From Lichina pygmaea (taxonomy: Eukaryota; Ascomycota; Lichinomycetes; Lichinales; Lichinaceae), in contig OY730171.1 in the NCBI GenBank assembly GCA_963422465.1, forward strand, positions 2,852,001 through 2,916,000: a stretch of DNA of 64,000 nucleotides, read 5' to 3'. Positions 1 to 12,235 of this stretch are shown one piece after another (position 1 is the stretch's first letter; each line of letters begins with the position of its first letter). The translations under genes were made by a program, and so were the position numbers. The notes below the pieces were generated by a model, which was not told the origin of the DNA, did not search any database, and was given only the letters and a program-made list of their open reading frames with translations.

Positions 1-942
1 AAAGTGAAGAAAAGTATTTGTGTCATCGGTTTTCCATGTTAATTTTATCCTTGGCTCATACCACACCACCTTAACGATTGTTGTTCGAACAGTACGTCGG
101 ACGTTCGACGATATAGCTACCACTAGCTAGAGAAAACCCGTAGAAAGACTTTCGAAGGCAATAGTTGGATCAAGTTGCCCAGTCGCTAGGATCAAGAGAC
201 TGAGTGTGGATCTTCTCTGCGCCATTGTCTTGCGAATTGCACCAAGCCACTGGATCTGCAAGATCACCAGCCGAACCACGTCGTCTGCCGTCGCTAGTAA
301 CCACCCCTGCCGCCGGCCGTCTGCTGTACGCACTGCGTGGTCTTCTCGCAACCATTTCGGCATGTTGAACACCCACCTGGCTCGATCTGTTGGTGGCCAT
401 CGCCGGCTGGACGGGCTTGAAGGTTGGGCTCACCGGCAGTGAGAACAGTGCTCGTCGTGGGACAGCAACGATCCTGTCACGGTTAGCTTGAGGGGAAACC
501 CCTACGTAACGTACATGAGGGGAGTATAACACACCTTGCAAGGTTGCGTGAATGTCTCGGTGCTATAACGGGCCGGAGCGGATGGACATAACCCGGCGAA
601 AGTGCTGCAGAACAAGTTGGCCGACTGTAGAATCGGGATGAGTTGTGTGTTGCACTAGAGGATATCAGCATCGATTGCTTTTGATGTCTCACTTACACCA
701 TGAGGCTCCCGCTGGTGCTGGGCAGACTAGAGCGGAGAAAGAAAAAAGAGAAGGACGAGCAAGCCCGGCCACGCCTTGCTGAGTTCTCTTGAGGGCAGCT
801 GGGGCAACGACGGCATAGATAATACGGGAAGGTCGTCATAGTCGGGACTATGACGACATCATAGGTCGTGATGAGCGAGGTGATCACTACTGGGGTCTTC
901 GAGAGCTCAGTGGTGGTAAACAGAGTCCCGGCACATTGAGTG

Positions 943-976
<34 letters not shown>

Positions 977-2561
977 CATAGCCGTCATCGGCATCGACTC
1001 TGACGACGGCCCTTTGTGGATCAACTCAGTCATGATGCCTATCCCAGCGTTGGAATCGACCTATCCAAACACCCAAACAGCGTGTGAGAGCAAAGGCAGA
1101 TGCATCTCCACAGGATTCGGGATCGTTCGTTGAGCTACTGGCTTCGACAGGCACCGGGTTGAGGTCCATCAGGGCCATTGTGCAGGTCCTTATAGATGCT
1201 CTCAAGAAGGTCGTCTTTCTCCATGCCGAAGCGGGTGTTCAGCTGCGTCGAGGGCGCTCCCGACGGTAAAACCACGGTACGGTACGGCTTGAGTTTTCAG
1301 CTGAGGTTGACCAAGTCACCAACAAGGCTTGCGAGGGTGCACGATGTAGGTTCCCTCAGAACGGGTAGGGTAAACGTGACCCGAGGTTAGTGGTGTGTAA
1401 TATATTGCACTGTGCCCTTGCGACATGTAAGCCAGCACCTGCTCCACTAATCTCGGCGTCAAGGGACAAAGCCACTCCACATCTCAGGCACAGATCTAGC
1501 CTGCCATGTGGCGTCTGCGGGGCCTATTCATTGCTCAGCTGCGACCTATTTCTAGTCGGCTGTCAGCACGACTCGCCCTGTCAATGACGTAACTGGCCCC
1601 GAACATTCATACTGCTCGTACGCCAGGGACGCCCCACCTCCCGGAGAGGTGTTCGCCACCTCAATAGTACGGTAAGTACTTATTCGCTTTCACCGAGAGC
1701 ATCAGTTTCAAACCACCATAATTCCACAAACCCATACCGGTAGTACCGAAGCCGACAAAACAACTCTAAGCAAAAAGAGCCTCCAGAGGGCGCCCCTAGC
1801 AGCTGGCCGTCGGGAGCAAAGGCGTGCTCCGAAAGGTGTTATCGACTCAAGGCCACCGCGCGCAGAAAGCAGAAGGAGAATGCAGCAGGACAATCGTGTG
1901 CATAGCTAGCCAGCCTCCTAGGGCTCTCGGTCGCAGTCGTCTCGGGACTGCAGGCGCAACCGGAACCTCTCTCTCTCTCTATCTCTCAATCGGACCTCTC
2001 TCCCGGAGTCCTGACCACCCTTCTTATGCTCTGCTGCCTCTCAAGCTGCCTTCCCCTTGTTGGGATAATCGAGTGTCGGTACACTTCAGAATGACGAGGC
2101 ACTTAGAAGACAATAGGATCTTGTATTCAATAGGATGTGCTAAGACATTCGTCTACAATGAAAAATGAGAAAACCCTTCCTCCCAATCTAGGGTTAGCGC
2201 CCTCCTGTATGTCACGTGGTATGACGTTGCAGATCGCCTAACTTCAACACCCCTGACCTTGGATCACCCCCACCATCCCATCTCCGCAATCACCTGATCA
2301 TCATCTGTAGACGGCCATCCTTCAATCTTCTTCCGGGTGGGTAGTGTACTGCAGTCGTATCATGAAGTCAGTCAGGAACTTGCGGGTCTACCGTAGCGCT
2401 TCAGGCTAGGGGGGGGGGGGGGGGGGGGGGGGAGGCACGTGACCATCGAGATCATCCAAAAATAGCAGAAAGTGCAGTCATGCGAGAAATCGCCGACGGT
2501 ATGCTGAATCTCAGCACGATCCGGCCGTACCGAAGGGGGATAGGGTACCGGTACGTATCGT
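1..2561. other. Gene-poor left edge
   Basis: No gene can be supported here. A GGC/CGG triplet run lies at about 945-975, and an uninterrupted run of 24 G lies at 2409-2432. A minus-strand open stretch at 127-363 (starting ATG-CCG-AAA) has fairly protein-like composition and is preceded by a plausible acceptor, so it could be the last exon of a decayed or unrecognised gene. I recognise no family in it. Short pyrimidine (CT) repeats occur near 1965-2005. Confidence 0.5.
2409..2432 (+). repeat. Homopolymer run of 24 G
   Basis: The sequence shows 24 consecutive G residues. It is one of nine G or C runs of 13 or more bases in the window. The exact length is prone to assembly error. Confidence 0.9.
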
Positions 2562-3110
2562 ACCGGTTACAGTACGATGGCACGAGCTCCACGGCGGACC
2601 CCCACCTCGAGTCCAGCTGCTAGACCCAGATCCCGGAGGGGGAGACAATTGGAAGCCGGATAAGATGCCGTACCGGGCGACTCTCCGGCAAGGCCCAAAG
2701 CAGCATTCTAACGCAGATGCGGACAGGTAAGATTGGGCTGGCAGCCTTCCGCTGCAAGCGACGGGTTCCCGGTTTCCCGACGCCGGCTTTTTGCTGCGGA
2801 GCGCAGTGGGAGACTGCCAAGCACGTTGTTTTAGAGTGCCCACGCCTGCAGCGAGTACGCCGCAGTCTATACACTGCGGCTGCTACTACTGACTACCAGG
2901 CAATGATCTCGCCCTCACCTCGTGGATCCTACGCCACGGACTTCTCTCCCAGTTCTACCTGCCCCAGGCGTTGCAGGGAGAGGTTTTTTTTTTTTTACTC
3001 TTTGGAGTTTTTCCTAGCCTATCTTCATAGTGGACCCAGCTTAGCCTAGATGCACTAGTGCTAGAATGGTGTAGGAATACAATCAATCAATCAATCAACC
3101 GGTTACAGTA
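2562..3110 (+). mobile_element. 5'-truncated Tad-like LINE copy with 13-bp TSD (copy 1)
   Basis: A 13-bp direct repeat (ACCGGTTACAGTA) at 2562-2574 and 3098-3110 flanks the insertion, so the element proper is 2575-3097. It carries the extreme 3' end of a non-LTR retrotransposon ORF2: an arginine-rich segment followed by a zinc-knuckle-like C-x-C...H-x4-C (CCGAQWETAKHVVLECP), then a 3' UTR ending in a (CAAT)n-type tail at about 3080-3097. Compared with the copy at 41950-42619 it is internally shortened, lacking part of the ORF2 end. The intact TSDs and tail suggest fairly recent target-primed insertion of an already truncated transcript. It encodes nothing functional. Confidence 0.88.
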
Positions 3111-3526
3111 ACCCCTTGGCACGATGCCGCAGTCCTACCGCGACGCTCCTTTCGGTCAACAGGATTGTATTTTGGTCCAAGTGGAAGGTTCAAAGATGCT
3201 ATAGAGGACGCTCACGAAAGACTTATTCAGGGTGGGCGGAAAATCCCTGGTTGAGGCTTGAAACTACCCCGGAAGGGGATGGGCCTCTTCTCTGGTTGTC
3301 CCGGATTGGGGAAAAATCTCACGGCACCGCTGCGGATGCCCCGCACGAACTCGCTGGCGGAAGGCACTTGAAACAGAAACCCAGCCTTGGCCTTGATGGT
3401 CCCGTCACCGACCGTGACCTTTGTCTGGTATTTGCAGTGTTGACTGGTGTAGCCCTGTCACATACTGTCATGTCAGGCTGTGTGAAGAGAGAGGCGTGAG
3501 AAAGGGGGATCGAAAGGGCGTGGCCT

Positions 3527-4252
3527 TCATACCTTTCCCCGGCACTTCTTGTAGTTTCTGTTCAGGATCCCCTGGATGAGACCATCTTCATCATTAAGGA
3601 CGCCCTTTACCTGCACCTCGTCCATCCCATCCCCAAAGCCGACTGTGAACTCCTCCTCGCATTGCTCCACTGACTTTTGGATATCGATCTTGACCCGTGC
3701 TGTTTCAGACCATGCCTGGGCCACAATGGATCGCTGACGGTGGCACTCACCTCAACCTCTTCATCGTACAGATTCAGAGCAGTCAAGATGCACGTGTGCA
3801 AAAAGGCATCAAGCTCAGCCTGGAGTCGGTATCGTGTAGTCAAGTCCAAAGACTCGGGTGTTGTTCCCATCTGATCCTGTCGGCGTCTCAGTATATCCAG
3901 CATCCCTTGAGATTGATGGAGGTAACGAATTTTCTAAGAGCCCACAAAGCAATCCCTAATCAGCATGTGTTGGCCTTCATCTGCAAACCTTGGGTATCAG
4001 CTTCGGAGCTTCACTTACCGACTCGAGAGTTTTTAGGCTGGGGCCGAACAGCCATTGGTACAAAGGGTTCGTCCCTCCTGCATCCGCGACGGCTTGAGCG
4101 TCGTGGGCGATCTCGTAGGCGACCCTTGGCCAGCCGTGCGGTTGCACGTACTTAATGAATCTAGGAAAGTGCTTAGGGGGTGGTCCTGCTCGACTGACAA
4201 CAGCCCAGGAAGACAGCAGCAATACTGCCAGAAAGAGCATTGATCGTGACAT
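3527..4252 (-). CDS. Small secreted protein of unknown function (4.2 kb gene)
   Basis: Three exons are proposed: 4252-4019, 3933-3751 and 3688-3527, giving about 192 residues. The ATG at 4252 begins a clear signal peptide (MSRSMLFLAVLLLSSWAVVSRAG, cleavage near residue 22). The exon 1 donor is a perfect GTAAGT and the exon 2 donor is GTGAGT; both introns are in phase 0. The acceptor of intron 2 is the least certain, because nearer AGs would give introns under 40 bp. The mature protein is mostly helical and polar with few cysteines. A short internal stretch near 3610 could be a further tiny intron but reads well as coding. I recognise no family. It could be a secreted effector-type or cell-surface protein, but that is inference from the signal peptide only. 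Confidence 0.65.
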
Positions 4253-5006
4253 ATCTCACAACAAAAGCCCGCTTAGGACTGGCCAAGCACCTGAAAGCGG
4301 CCTCACCGGTGCGGTGGCCCTGGCAGATGAAAAGAGATGGGCTCGATCGTCTCGGCCGATGATCGTGGACGTGGCCGGATCATTTTAAGCAGCTTCTACG
4401 AGGTGTCAGAGTCCTGCAGTCAATCCGGGTCTCCCGTATCTGTAGATTATTGGTGTACCAGTGCGATGTGGCTCATGCAGTCGAGCACCGCGACGAATGA
4501 GTACCGACTCGTACATTTACGGAAGTACTGTATGGAAGTACGGAGCAACTTCCGAGTACTCAGCTTCTCGTACGTCGTACCCGAGACCAAGATTGGCTGA
4601 CGATGTACTTTACGATGTACCGTAACAGTCCACCGATCGAAGGACACAGGATACGACACCACATACCGCAGACCGAGGTTGGAAGAGGACGAAATTGCAC
4701 GACAGTGGCAGCACTTGTGGGCGGACTACGTATAGCACCAATCGATATTGAAGATGATTAGCCGTCTGCCTGAACGGATGTCGAGACCACAGAGGATCTA
4801 TCGAAACGAGCCCGAGCTGGACATGACACAGCTTGGGCCGATATCGCACCCACAAGGGGGAAACAAGTCTCCAGCAGGACGGCGGGGGGAGCTATCCGCA
4901 TGACAAGCCGAGGCCAAGAGACACAAGAAGATACCGTACCCGACGAGCGGCCTGCTATGGGTCCTTTCCGACACCGACGCAAGGCTCTGCCGAGTGCGCC
5001 TTGGGT
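4253..5006. other. Spacer between two secreted-protein genes
   Basis: No gene is seen. It holds the promoter of the gene starting at 4252 and the 3' side of the gene ending at 5007, and is rich in CGTAC/GTACG words near 4500-4640. Confidence 0.5.
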
Positions 5007-5814
5007 TTAGAAGCGTCCGATGGGGCGAGGTCGTACAGCACCACCTCCGGCCAAAGGCAGTCCAGACGTTGTCCGGCCTGTGAGAGCTTGCTGCATGCTC
5101 CTCAGGACTCTGGTGCCGAAGCCTGGCTCGTCGGTGGTTCCAGCCTCGTTCACGGCATCCTCGGCCTGCGACCCTTGTCTGGAAGATGTGGCCTGGTCTC
5201 TGTGCCGCTCGAAGGCTGCCGCTTTCTTGCCTTGGCAGCGCCGATAGTACTCAGCATACACCTTACGTAGGTCGGCATCCTTGGGAGGTCGTTCACGTTG
5301 TACCTGCAGCGACCAGTCATGACCGTGGCCATCATCATCGCGATCACAGGACGGCAGGGCGGGTCCCTGAAAGACCTGGCCGCAAGACGAGGAATCTCAC
5401 CAAGAAGGCGACGCAGAGCGCAATATCTCGCTGCAGAGCCTCAAATTCCTCACGGCTGTACGGCGGATAGTCGGCGAGATCCCCATCGGTATATCGAGAC
5501 TGTCCTAGGACGCTCTGATGAGGCGGGGGATCGAAGTCAGGGAAGCCCCTGCCATGGCGCCAACGATCGTCGACCTTTCCGGACGGACGTCTGACCCGGC
5601 TGCCGAGGCTCAAAACACCCAAGGCGCCCAAGGCGCCCAACAGACCGAGAGGTAGCAGGGCGTCGCCGATATCCGGTGCCGGTGTGTTCCTCTGAGCCGG
5701 CCCCGGCGCCGGCTGATCCTTGCGCTGCTGAGAGTTGGCAGAGAGCGTTGTGGTGGGAACAGCCACGACAACGGCAGCCCAGAGGAAGAGCCGACAGGCT
5801 GGCGTGTATAGCAT
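5007..5814 (-). CDS. Secreted or membrane-anchored protein of unknown function (5.8 kb gene)
   Basis: Two exons are proposed: 5814-5401 and 5303-5007, about 236 residues, joined by a 97-bp phase-0 intron (donor GTGAGA, acceptor CTGCAG). The ATG at 5814 starts a hydrophobic signal segment ending near TTTLSANS. After a proline/glutamine-rich linker comes a second hydrophobic stretch (LLGALGALGVLSLG, about residues 52-70) encoded by small GGCGCCCAA direct repeats, which may be a membrane segment. Charged, aspartate/tyrosine-rich and arginine-rich parts follow. It lies head to tail with the secreted gene at 3.5-4.3 kb but shares no visible sequence with it. No family was recognised. Confidence 0.6.
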
Positions 5815-8602
5815 CGTTGCAGACACTCCTAAGGGGGGGATGGCGTCCGCCTCCTCTGGACGCGCAACTCGAAGAAATGCGGACGACCCGCGCGGAGAGC
5901 CATCGACATTTGAACTCGGCCTTCACCCAGACGTCGACGATGCGTAGCTGGGGCGCGTGACCAACCACGCTCGTTCAGCGCACACCTGTCAGATCCGTGT
6001 CAAGGCCTGACGAGCGCACTTTCAACTCCGCTCGAATCCGGGGATCCGTATTTCTAGTTTTAGGGTGGGGCTCGTGACCTAGCCGTTAGACTGACAGCGA
6101 CTGTCGATGTGAGAGAGGCCACTGTTCCCTTTGTTTCCACGGAGGGCCGAGAGTTCACGAATCCCATGATTTGCAAGAGGGTGTGGCCTGCTCAAGGACC
6201 GGAAACGAGGCACACTCGTACGAGGGCGACCGTCAAGGGATGGCGATGTCGAGAAGGCATCCATCTTCCTGCACTCAGCACAAGCCTTGTCCAGTATCAA
6301 GCCGTGCTAGGCCCCTTAAGTTACGGTACCGTGCGTGGAGCCTTGACATCCTGGAGTTCATTGCTTCCAAACACTAGCCTATTTACGAAAGGATGTCTTT
6401 ACCAGCGCACCCCCGTTTGCTAACAGTATTACCCTCCGCTTTTACCAGCGACACGCCATTCCCTATTTACCAGCATTTCAAATTGTTAGAGACAGCCCAG
6501 TACGTATCTACGACCGTCCCCTCTACCGGTACAAGTACGTACGTATACATACGGAGGTATGTGTGGGTATGTTACCTACTTCTCAGTCACAATTTCTCTC
6601 TAGCTGCACCTGGTAGTCAGCTCTGCTGACAATGAAGAATGTACACCTCAGCTTTGATGTTATATGTGGTATTTTTGAAAGAAGTAGAACATCTGGTGGC
6701 TGTGTGAGCCGTGTCATTGAGCAGCTTGATCCCTCAAAAGTCTAGGAGTACTTATTCACATGTGAAACTGTCGCAAATCGAAAGTACTTGTGGTACTGAA
6801 ATGTATGTAATGTAAGCAAAAACAGAGGGACACTTTGTACTTACAGTACGTACTGGAGTGTGTCTCTAACAGTGTAGAAAGACTGTTGTCTGTTTGAATT
6901 CCTACTCTATTCCAACACTAGCTAGGGTAGATTATAATACTGGGAAACTATGAAATTGGTGAGGATACGTCCAGGTCATGTGACACGGAGCGTAGGGCAA
7001 GAACCCCCCTGCGACCCCTAGGCCGGCGCCCTCCTATCAAGAAGCTGTGAACAAGGTAGGTGACTGCAGTGCAGTCCCCCAGGGAGAGAGCTGGTCCCGG
7101 GGCCGAAGAGAATCGGGGAAGGAGATCAAGCCCGGGGGTCCGACGTCAGCGGTAGGAAGTTAGTAGAGGAGACTGCCTGCCGCAGTCTCTGTCGCTCCCT
7201 GCCGTAGAGAAGCGTGGGCAGGGCTATGGGTGTGTGGCTAGCAAAGTTGGGGGTGTACGTACAGTACGTACCTTTAGTCAAATGGGGTGTACGTAACGTA
7301 CGCCGTACTCCTACTGATGAGGAGACCTTTACTGGGTCTACTGTACTCGTACTTCCGTAAGTTTACTCCGTAGACGGAAGTGACCATACGTAGGGCCTGG
7401 CCATGTCTGTCCGCTACAAAGACCGCTAAGAAAACCGATAACCCTGGCGGAGTGGTAGTTCAATCACCAGTGAGGCAGCATTTCAAATACCAGAGGTAAG
7501 TACTTACGTACGTGCGTACCGCACAGCGCACTCCAGCATCAGGCACCATTGGACGTACGTACGGAGTACTTGGGAAATGGCTAACGATGGCACGAATGGC
7601 TAGGCGGAAGCGCTTCGCATGTCGGCAATGGCCAATGGCTTACGCAGCAATCAATACGGAGAACCGAGCAGCGAAGTCCAGTATGCGCATCGGCAATGGC
7701 GCGGTCAACTGTTGGTACGAAGTACGCGATGCAGGCATGAAACATTAGTGCCGCGCGGATTCGGTCGAAGAACCAGGGATCAGCCTGGATAAGCTCCCAT
7801 CATGTGGCTCGACTCGTGGGGATCGTCTCGAACCTGAAGAAAGCACCCAGTATGTGCCGAGACACTTTATTCCGAATGCAGTGCTAGTCCTGGGCGGATG
7901 TGAGGGTACGACCACTTGAAAGATCTTCTCGCAGAGGGATTGGCTTCGGATTGCGCTTCGAAACAAGCTCGGGCACTCGATACGAACCGCGGTGGAAGAG
8001 AACAGCAGCTGCAGTAGCACCTGCAGCAGCAGCTGCAGCAGCAGCTGCAGCAGCCTGAGCTAGCCAGGTGGGGGAACGGACGGACGGGCGGTGAAAGCGG
8101 CAATGGTGGGAAATGGAAACGGCCGGCGAAAGAAAGCTCACGCCGACGAGAGGGGAAGGTGGAGACATGCGGGCACGTGGAAGGACTCGAGGATGGAAGC
8201 GATTGCCACTGCGATGCGGCTGTGGTGGCCTTCGGACCTTTCGCGCCCACTGAGGATCTGAGGACGGTGCTTCCAGGAAACCGTCGCCATCGCCGCCGGG
8301 GGCCAGTTCGATTAGGGTTCAGAGTCCGAAAGGTGTGTGTGTACTCCCGCGTACGACACGCACTTCTCTCCCGCGGCCTGCACGCGCTACCATTCCGCTG
8401 TGCGGGAGCGGGTGGGAGGGCTCCCTTTCCCCATTTCCGTTGGAGCCTCGAGCGCAGGTCACGTACGGACACACAGTACCTCTCACTACTCTACTCCATC
8501 CTCCTCGACCATTATTCCTTGCCCACGCGCGCGCGGGGGAGGGGGGGGGGGGGTGGCGACCCAAGGTGGAGCTGCTCGACGAGGCTTGGACGAGGCCGCA
8601 GC
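5815..8602. other. Long non-coding spacer
   Basis: No gene is supported. It contains a degenerate inverted-repeat element (about 6390-6880), TACGTAC-rich stretches (7250-7330, 7495-7570), and a CAG/CTG-type triplet run (8014-8058). The right end holds the promoter and a long GC-rich leader of the gene starting at 8603, including a 13-G run at 8541-8553. The frame upstream of 8603 stays open back to 8159, but its composition is low-complexity and I treat it as 5' UTR. Confidence 0.5.
6390..6880. mobile_element. Degenerate MITE-like element related to the one at 40.9 kb
   Basis: The left arm carries GTTAGAGACAGCCCAG (about 6485-6500), and the right arm carries the complementary CTGGAGTGTGTCTCTAAC (about 6851-6868). 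The same word, GTTAGAGACACACTCCAG, occurs in the arms of the element at 40930-41516. Arms have diverged and the outer ends are not sharp. It has no coding capacity. Confidence 0.5.
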
Positions 8603-10687
8603 ATGGCGCTCTCCGAGGGCCTGACCTTCGCCGTCATCCGAAGTCTCCACGAGCGGCCGCTGGAGGCGAAGCGCTTGACGACCATCCTCGAGGCCCAAGA
8701 CGAGCGCGTGCCGCGCGAGACACCGAGGCATCCTGTGCGGAATCTGCAGGGCGCCTTGGAGGAGTCTCTCGTCGAGAATGCCGATCCCCGCAAGGCGCGA
8801 TGGCCGGCGATGCCGTCCGCCATGGTCGACTCGGCGACGCGGCGACGCCTGCTGCTGCAACATCTCGACTCCGACGCCGCCTACACGACTCGATGGCGGC
8901 AGCGGCCCGACGAGCGCCACCACCCGCTTACGAAGCTGGTCGCCCAGATCTCCTACGGCATTCACCTCCTGCACAAGGGCATGGTGTCGTCCGACGCCGA
9001 AGTGATCCGGATCCTGCAGACGTACGTCGCCGAGGTTGACAACTTCCTCGAGCAGACCACCGAGGATTTCGACCTCGCCCTCTGCGACATCGAGGAGCGC
9101 ATCAAGTGCCTCCGGCTGCCGCTCGAGCACGACGAGATCTTCGACTCGATGCTCGAGGACCGCGTCTTCCGGAAGCAGATCGTCGACGGCAACGAGAAGA
9201 TCGAGCACATCATCAACCGGACCGAGACGGCCATGAACGACGCATTGGATGACGTGCAGGCCGGTCTCGAGGCGACGAAGGAGCTGGCCAAGTACCTGGT
9301 GCGGCTGGATCGTAAATGGGCCCCTCGCACCGAGGAACAGGAAGACGTGTACGCCGCCATGAGCGGCAACACCGAGGGCTGGTTCCGCTGCTTCTTCAGC
9401 CTCCAGACGAAAGGCCAGAACCTGAGCATGTTGACGATCCAGCTGGGTACCGTCGTGGCCGAACTGCAGCGCCGAGCCGGCGTGGCCAGCCGCAAGGACG
9501 TTGTACGTTCCATCCCCGGTAGATGATCTCGCGCGGAGAGGAGGGACGACACTGACACGTGTGTGGGGTAGGCCACGCTCATCGCCGAGAATCGCCTGGC
9601 TGGCGAGCCGCCCCAGGCAGAGAACCTCCGGGGCGGGGCTCCACAGTTGGCCAAGGCCCTCCCTGAAGGTCCAGGGCCGGTGCCACCGCCGTTCCAGCCA
9701 GACGACGTCGGCCGGAGGTCATCCGAGTCGCCGGTGAAATCTCTTTCCACGCTGGAGTCGCTGTCTCCGCTCTTCAGCACCATCGAGCCTCGGCGCCCTG
9801 TGGGCGGGGCAAAGGACCCGGGAGACAGCCAATCGGCGTCGGCGCAGGGCATGCTCGAGGGGCGCCAGACCTCGTCCAGGACGTCCCTCCGCAGCCCAAG
9901 CGGTCTCGGCCCAAGACGTGCCGGCTCCCTCCGAGGATCGATGGATCATGGCGACGACTGCACGTGCTCCTGCGGGAGACACGGCCCTCATAGGGATACA
10001 TCGTCCCGCAGAAGCTCGATCACCACCAGGGTGCTTTCGTTTCGACGGAGGCGGCCGAGCATCGAGATTCCGTCGCCGACGCAGACGGCCGATTCCTTCG
10101 TGACGGCACCCGCATTCATCAACAGCCGTCGGCCTGCGTCGCCGCCTGGGCCGGACTCGGCCTACTCGTCAGGCGAGTCGATCGCGGGGACGTCGTCGTT
10201 GTCGGCGGAGCCCGAGCGGATGTCGAGCTCGACCCCGACCTTCACGAGCGATCTCTACCACTCGGCTCTGCCGTCGTCGTCCCGGCTGCGCGACGGCAAG
10301 GCGGCGGCGATCATGGGCACACTGCAGCGTAGCGGGAGCCTGCGGGAACGCGAACTCGAACGCGATCGAGAGTCGGAGCGAGAGCGCACCCGTGCCCGCC
10401 ATCTCGAGCAGACGAGGAAGGAGCTCGAACTGGAGTGTGACCTCGCGGGATACACGATACCGCCGATGGACGCCTGGCGCCCGTCCACGGCGCCAACAGC
10501 AGCAGCGGCGCCGCCGCCGCTCTTCTCGCGGCCTAAGACATCCTCTTCGCCCTACTCGAACGCACATCAACATCATCATCCTCCGCGAGCAAAGTCCAGA
10601 GCGACGACGTCCGTCTTCAGCAGGACGACGCGTCGGTTCACGCTCAAGATGAACTTGAACTTCTTCAAGGGTTTCCGGAGGAAATAA
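8603..10687 (+). CDS. Conserved-looking fungal protein of unknown function, 671 aa
   Basis: Two exons, 8603-9502 and 9572-10687, flank a 69-bp phase-0 intron (GTACGT...GGTAG). The ATG at 8603 opens the segment MALSEGLTFAVIRSLHE. Residues about 100-290 are acidic, leucine-rich and strongly helical (for example LLHKGMVSSDAEVIRILQTY), suggesting coiled coil. The C-terminal half is serine/proline/arginine-rich and probably disordered, with a charged ERE-RER stretch around residue 560 and a basic end (LNFFKGFRRK). Such a layout suits a cytoskeletal, septal or scaffold protein, but I cannot name a family. An alternative in-frame start lies upstream at 8159; I reject it because that part is low-complexity and includes a G run. 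Confidence 0.8.
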
Positions 10688-11280
10688 GCGAGGGGCCGGC
10701 CCTGGTCGGGTCGGGTCGGGTCGGGTCGGGTCGTGAAAAGAGATGATAAATTTGCTCTTGCTTTTGCTCGTACAACTTGCGTCATTTCGTCTACGAAAGC
10801 TGGTGCAGCTACAATAACGGCTTCCCACACGACATTTTTTCTTTCCGGCCGCTACGATGTCGTGGATGTTTGTTTTGGGGGGGGGGGGGGGGGGGGGGGG
10901 GGTGGGTCATGACGCTTTGTCAGTCATCTTGAGGAGGAGGAGAAGAAGAAGAAGAAGAAGAAGAAGACGAGGAGAGGGTCCGATCAACTCTAGGCCAGCT
11001 CAGTCGCGTCCACCCGTTCTTCATCAAGGCAAATAGTGTGCACCGGCTGGGGGATCCCTTCGCTCTCTCTCCCAAGATGCCCAGGTCCAGCCCTGTCTTT
11101 CCCCAGATGACGCCTTCCATTCCAGCATCTTTTAATTCAGGCAAACGAGCCTGGAACGGGTGGACGGCTGCCGTCTCTATCTTCATCGTCTTCTGGCTTT
11201 TGTCATTACTGTTTTCGGTCATGGTCGTCCTCATCGTCTTTTGGCTTTGTCGTCGTTGCCTTTTGTCGTTGTTGTCTTTC

Positions 11281-11323
<43 letters not shown>

Positions 11324-12235
11324 TGTTGTTGTTGTCATCAGTCCCATGGAGTGAGAGCGCGTTGGATGGGTCCTCCTAATTTTTCCTTGACTGTTCTCCA
11401 AAGGAAGCGTCCCGGGAGTGGGCGATTGGAGGGAGTTGAGGAGTGGAGGATCGACAGGAAAAGCTACGAGAAAAAAAGTACCAAGCCTCAAACCTCCCGT
11501 CTTTTCCTACTTTCTTTCTGTCTTTCTGTCTTTCTGTTTGAGTGCTTTGCGATGGCTCTCACACACACTCCTCCTCCGCCCCCTCCACTCACATGCTTTG
11601 CGATAGTCCAAGCTAAGCTGTGTCCATAATATACTTTTCAAGGTCCTGTCTCCTTCTCTTTCCTCTTTCCCTCTTTCCTCTTCCTCCCTCTCATTCTTCT
11701 CTCTTTCTCCTCTAGCTGCAGCTCCAATAGAAATAGAATCACTTTCTACGTACACTTTTCTCCCACCTTTCCTCCCACCTTTCTTTTTTTTCCCCCCCCC
11801 CCCCCCCCTCTCCATCACTCTATCTATCCATGCTATCTTGGGGTGAAATGCAGATGTTGATCCTTCACAACATCTCTGCTCTTACATTGATGACTTTTTG
11901 CAGAAGATGTGAGTGCGTGACATGCCCGTGTTGAGAAATTCACTGGTCACTCTTGATTACAGTGTTCGTTGACAAGGAATAAGATGAGAGCAATAAGACG
12001 TGAGTGATGCTCTACATGGCCGAGCATGCGACTCACACAGGCGTTCGAGGAGATGAATAGGGGTCTCCATGTGCTGGATATGATATTTCTAGCCATCGCT
12101 GGAAGCTGACTGGGGACAGGCTGATTAATAAGTAGAGTTCATCCAGGGCTAATCATCTTATCGTTATCGTTTCAAGTCGCATCTCTGGCCATTGATAGTG
12201 TAAAAGGTTCTTCGTCGGTGGCAGGGTCCCTCTGT
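10688..12235. repeat. Microsatellite-rich convergent spacer
   Basis: This region lies between the convergent 3' ends of the 8.6-kb gene and APC2. It holds a (GGGTC)n pentamer run at 10704-10732, 26 consecutive G at 10877-10902, a GAA/GAG run at about 10931-10967, an (ATC)n run at about 11280-11323, CTTTC-rich tracts at 11505-11540 and 11640-11790, and 17 C at 11792-11808. No gene is seen. Long open frames across the triplet runs are artefacts of the repeats. Confidence 0.8.

Noticed and set aside
8159-8602. N-terminal extension of the 8.6-kb gene
   Set aside because: The frame is open, but the composition is low-complexity, crosses a G run and lacks protein-like character; the ATG at 8603 starts a more plausible sequence.
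9036-9236. Serine-rich frame inside the 8.6-kb gene
   Set aside because: Shadow frame produced by GC-rich codon bias of the real exon.
11231-11491. Polymethionine / polyisoleucine / polyserine reading frames
   Set aside because: They are translations of the ATC triplet repeat.
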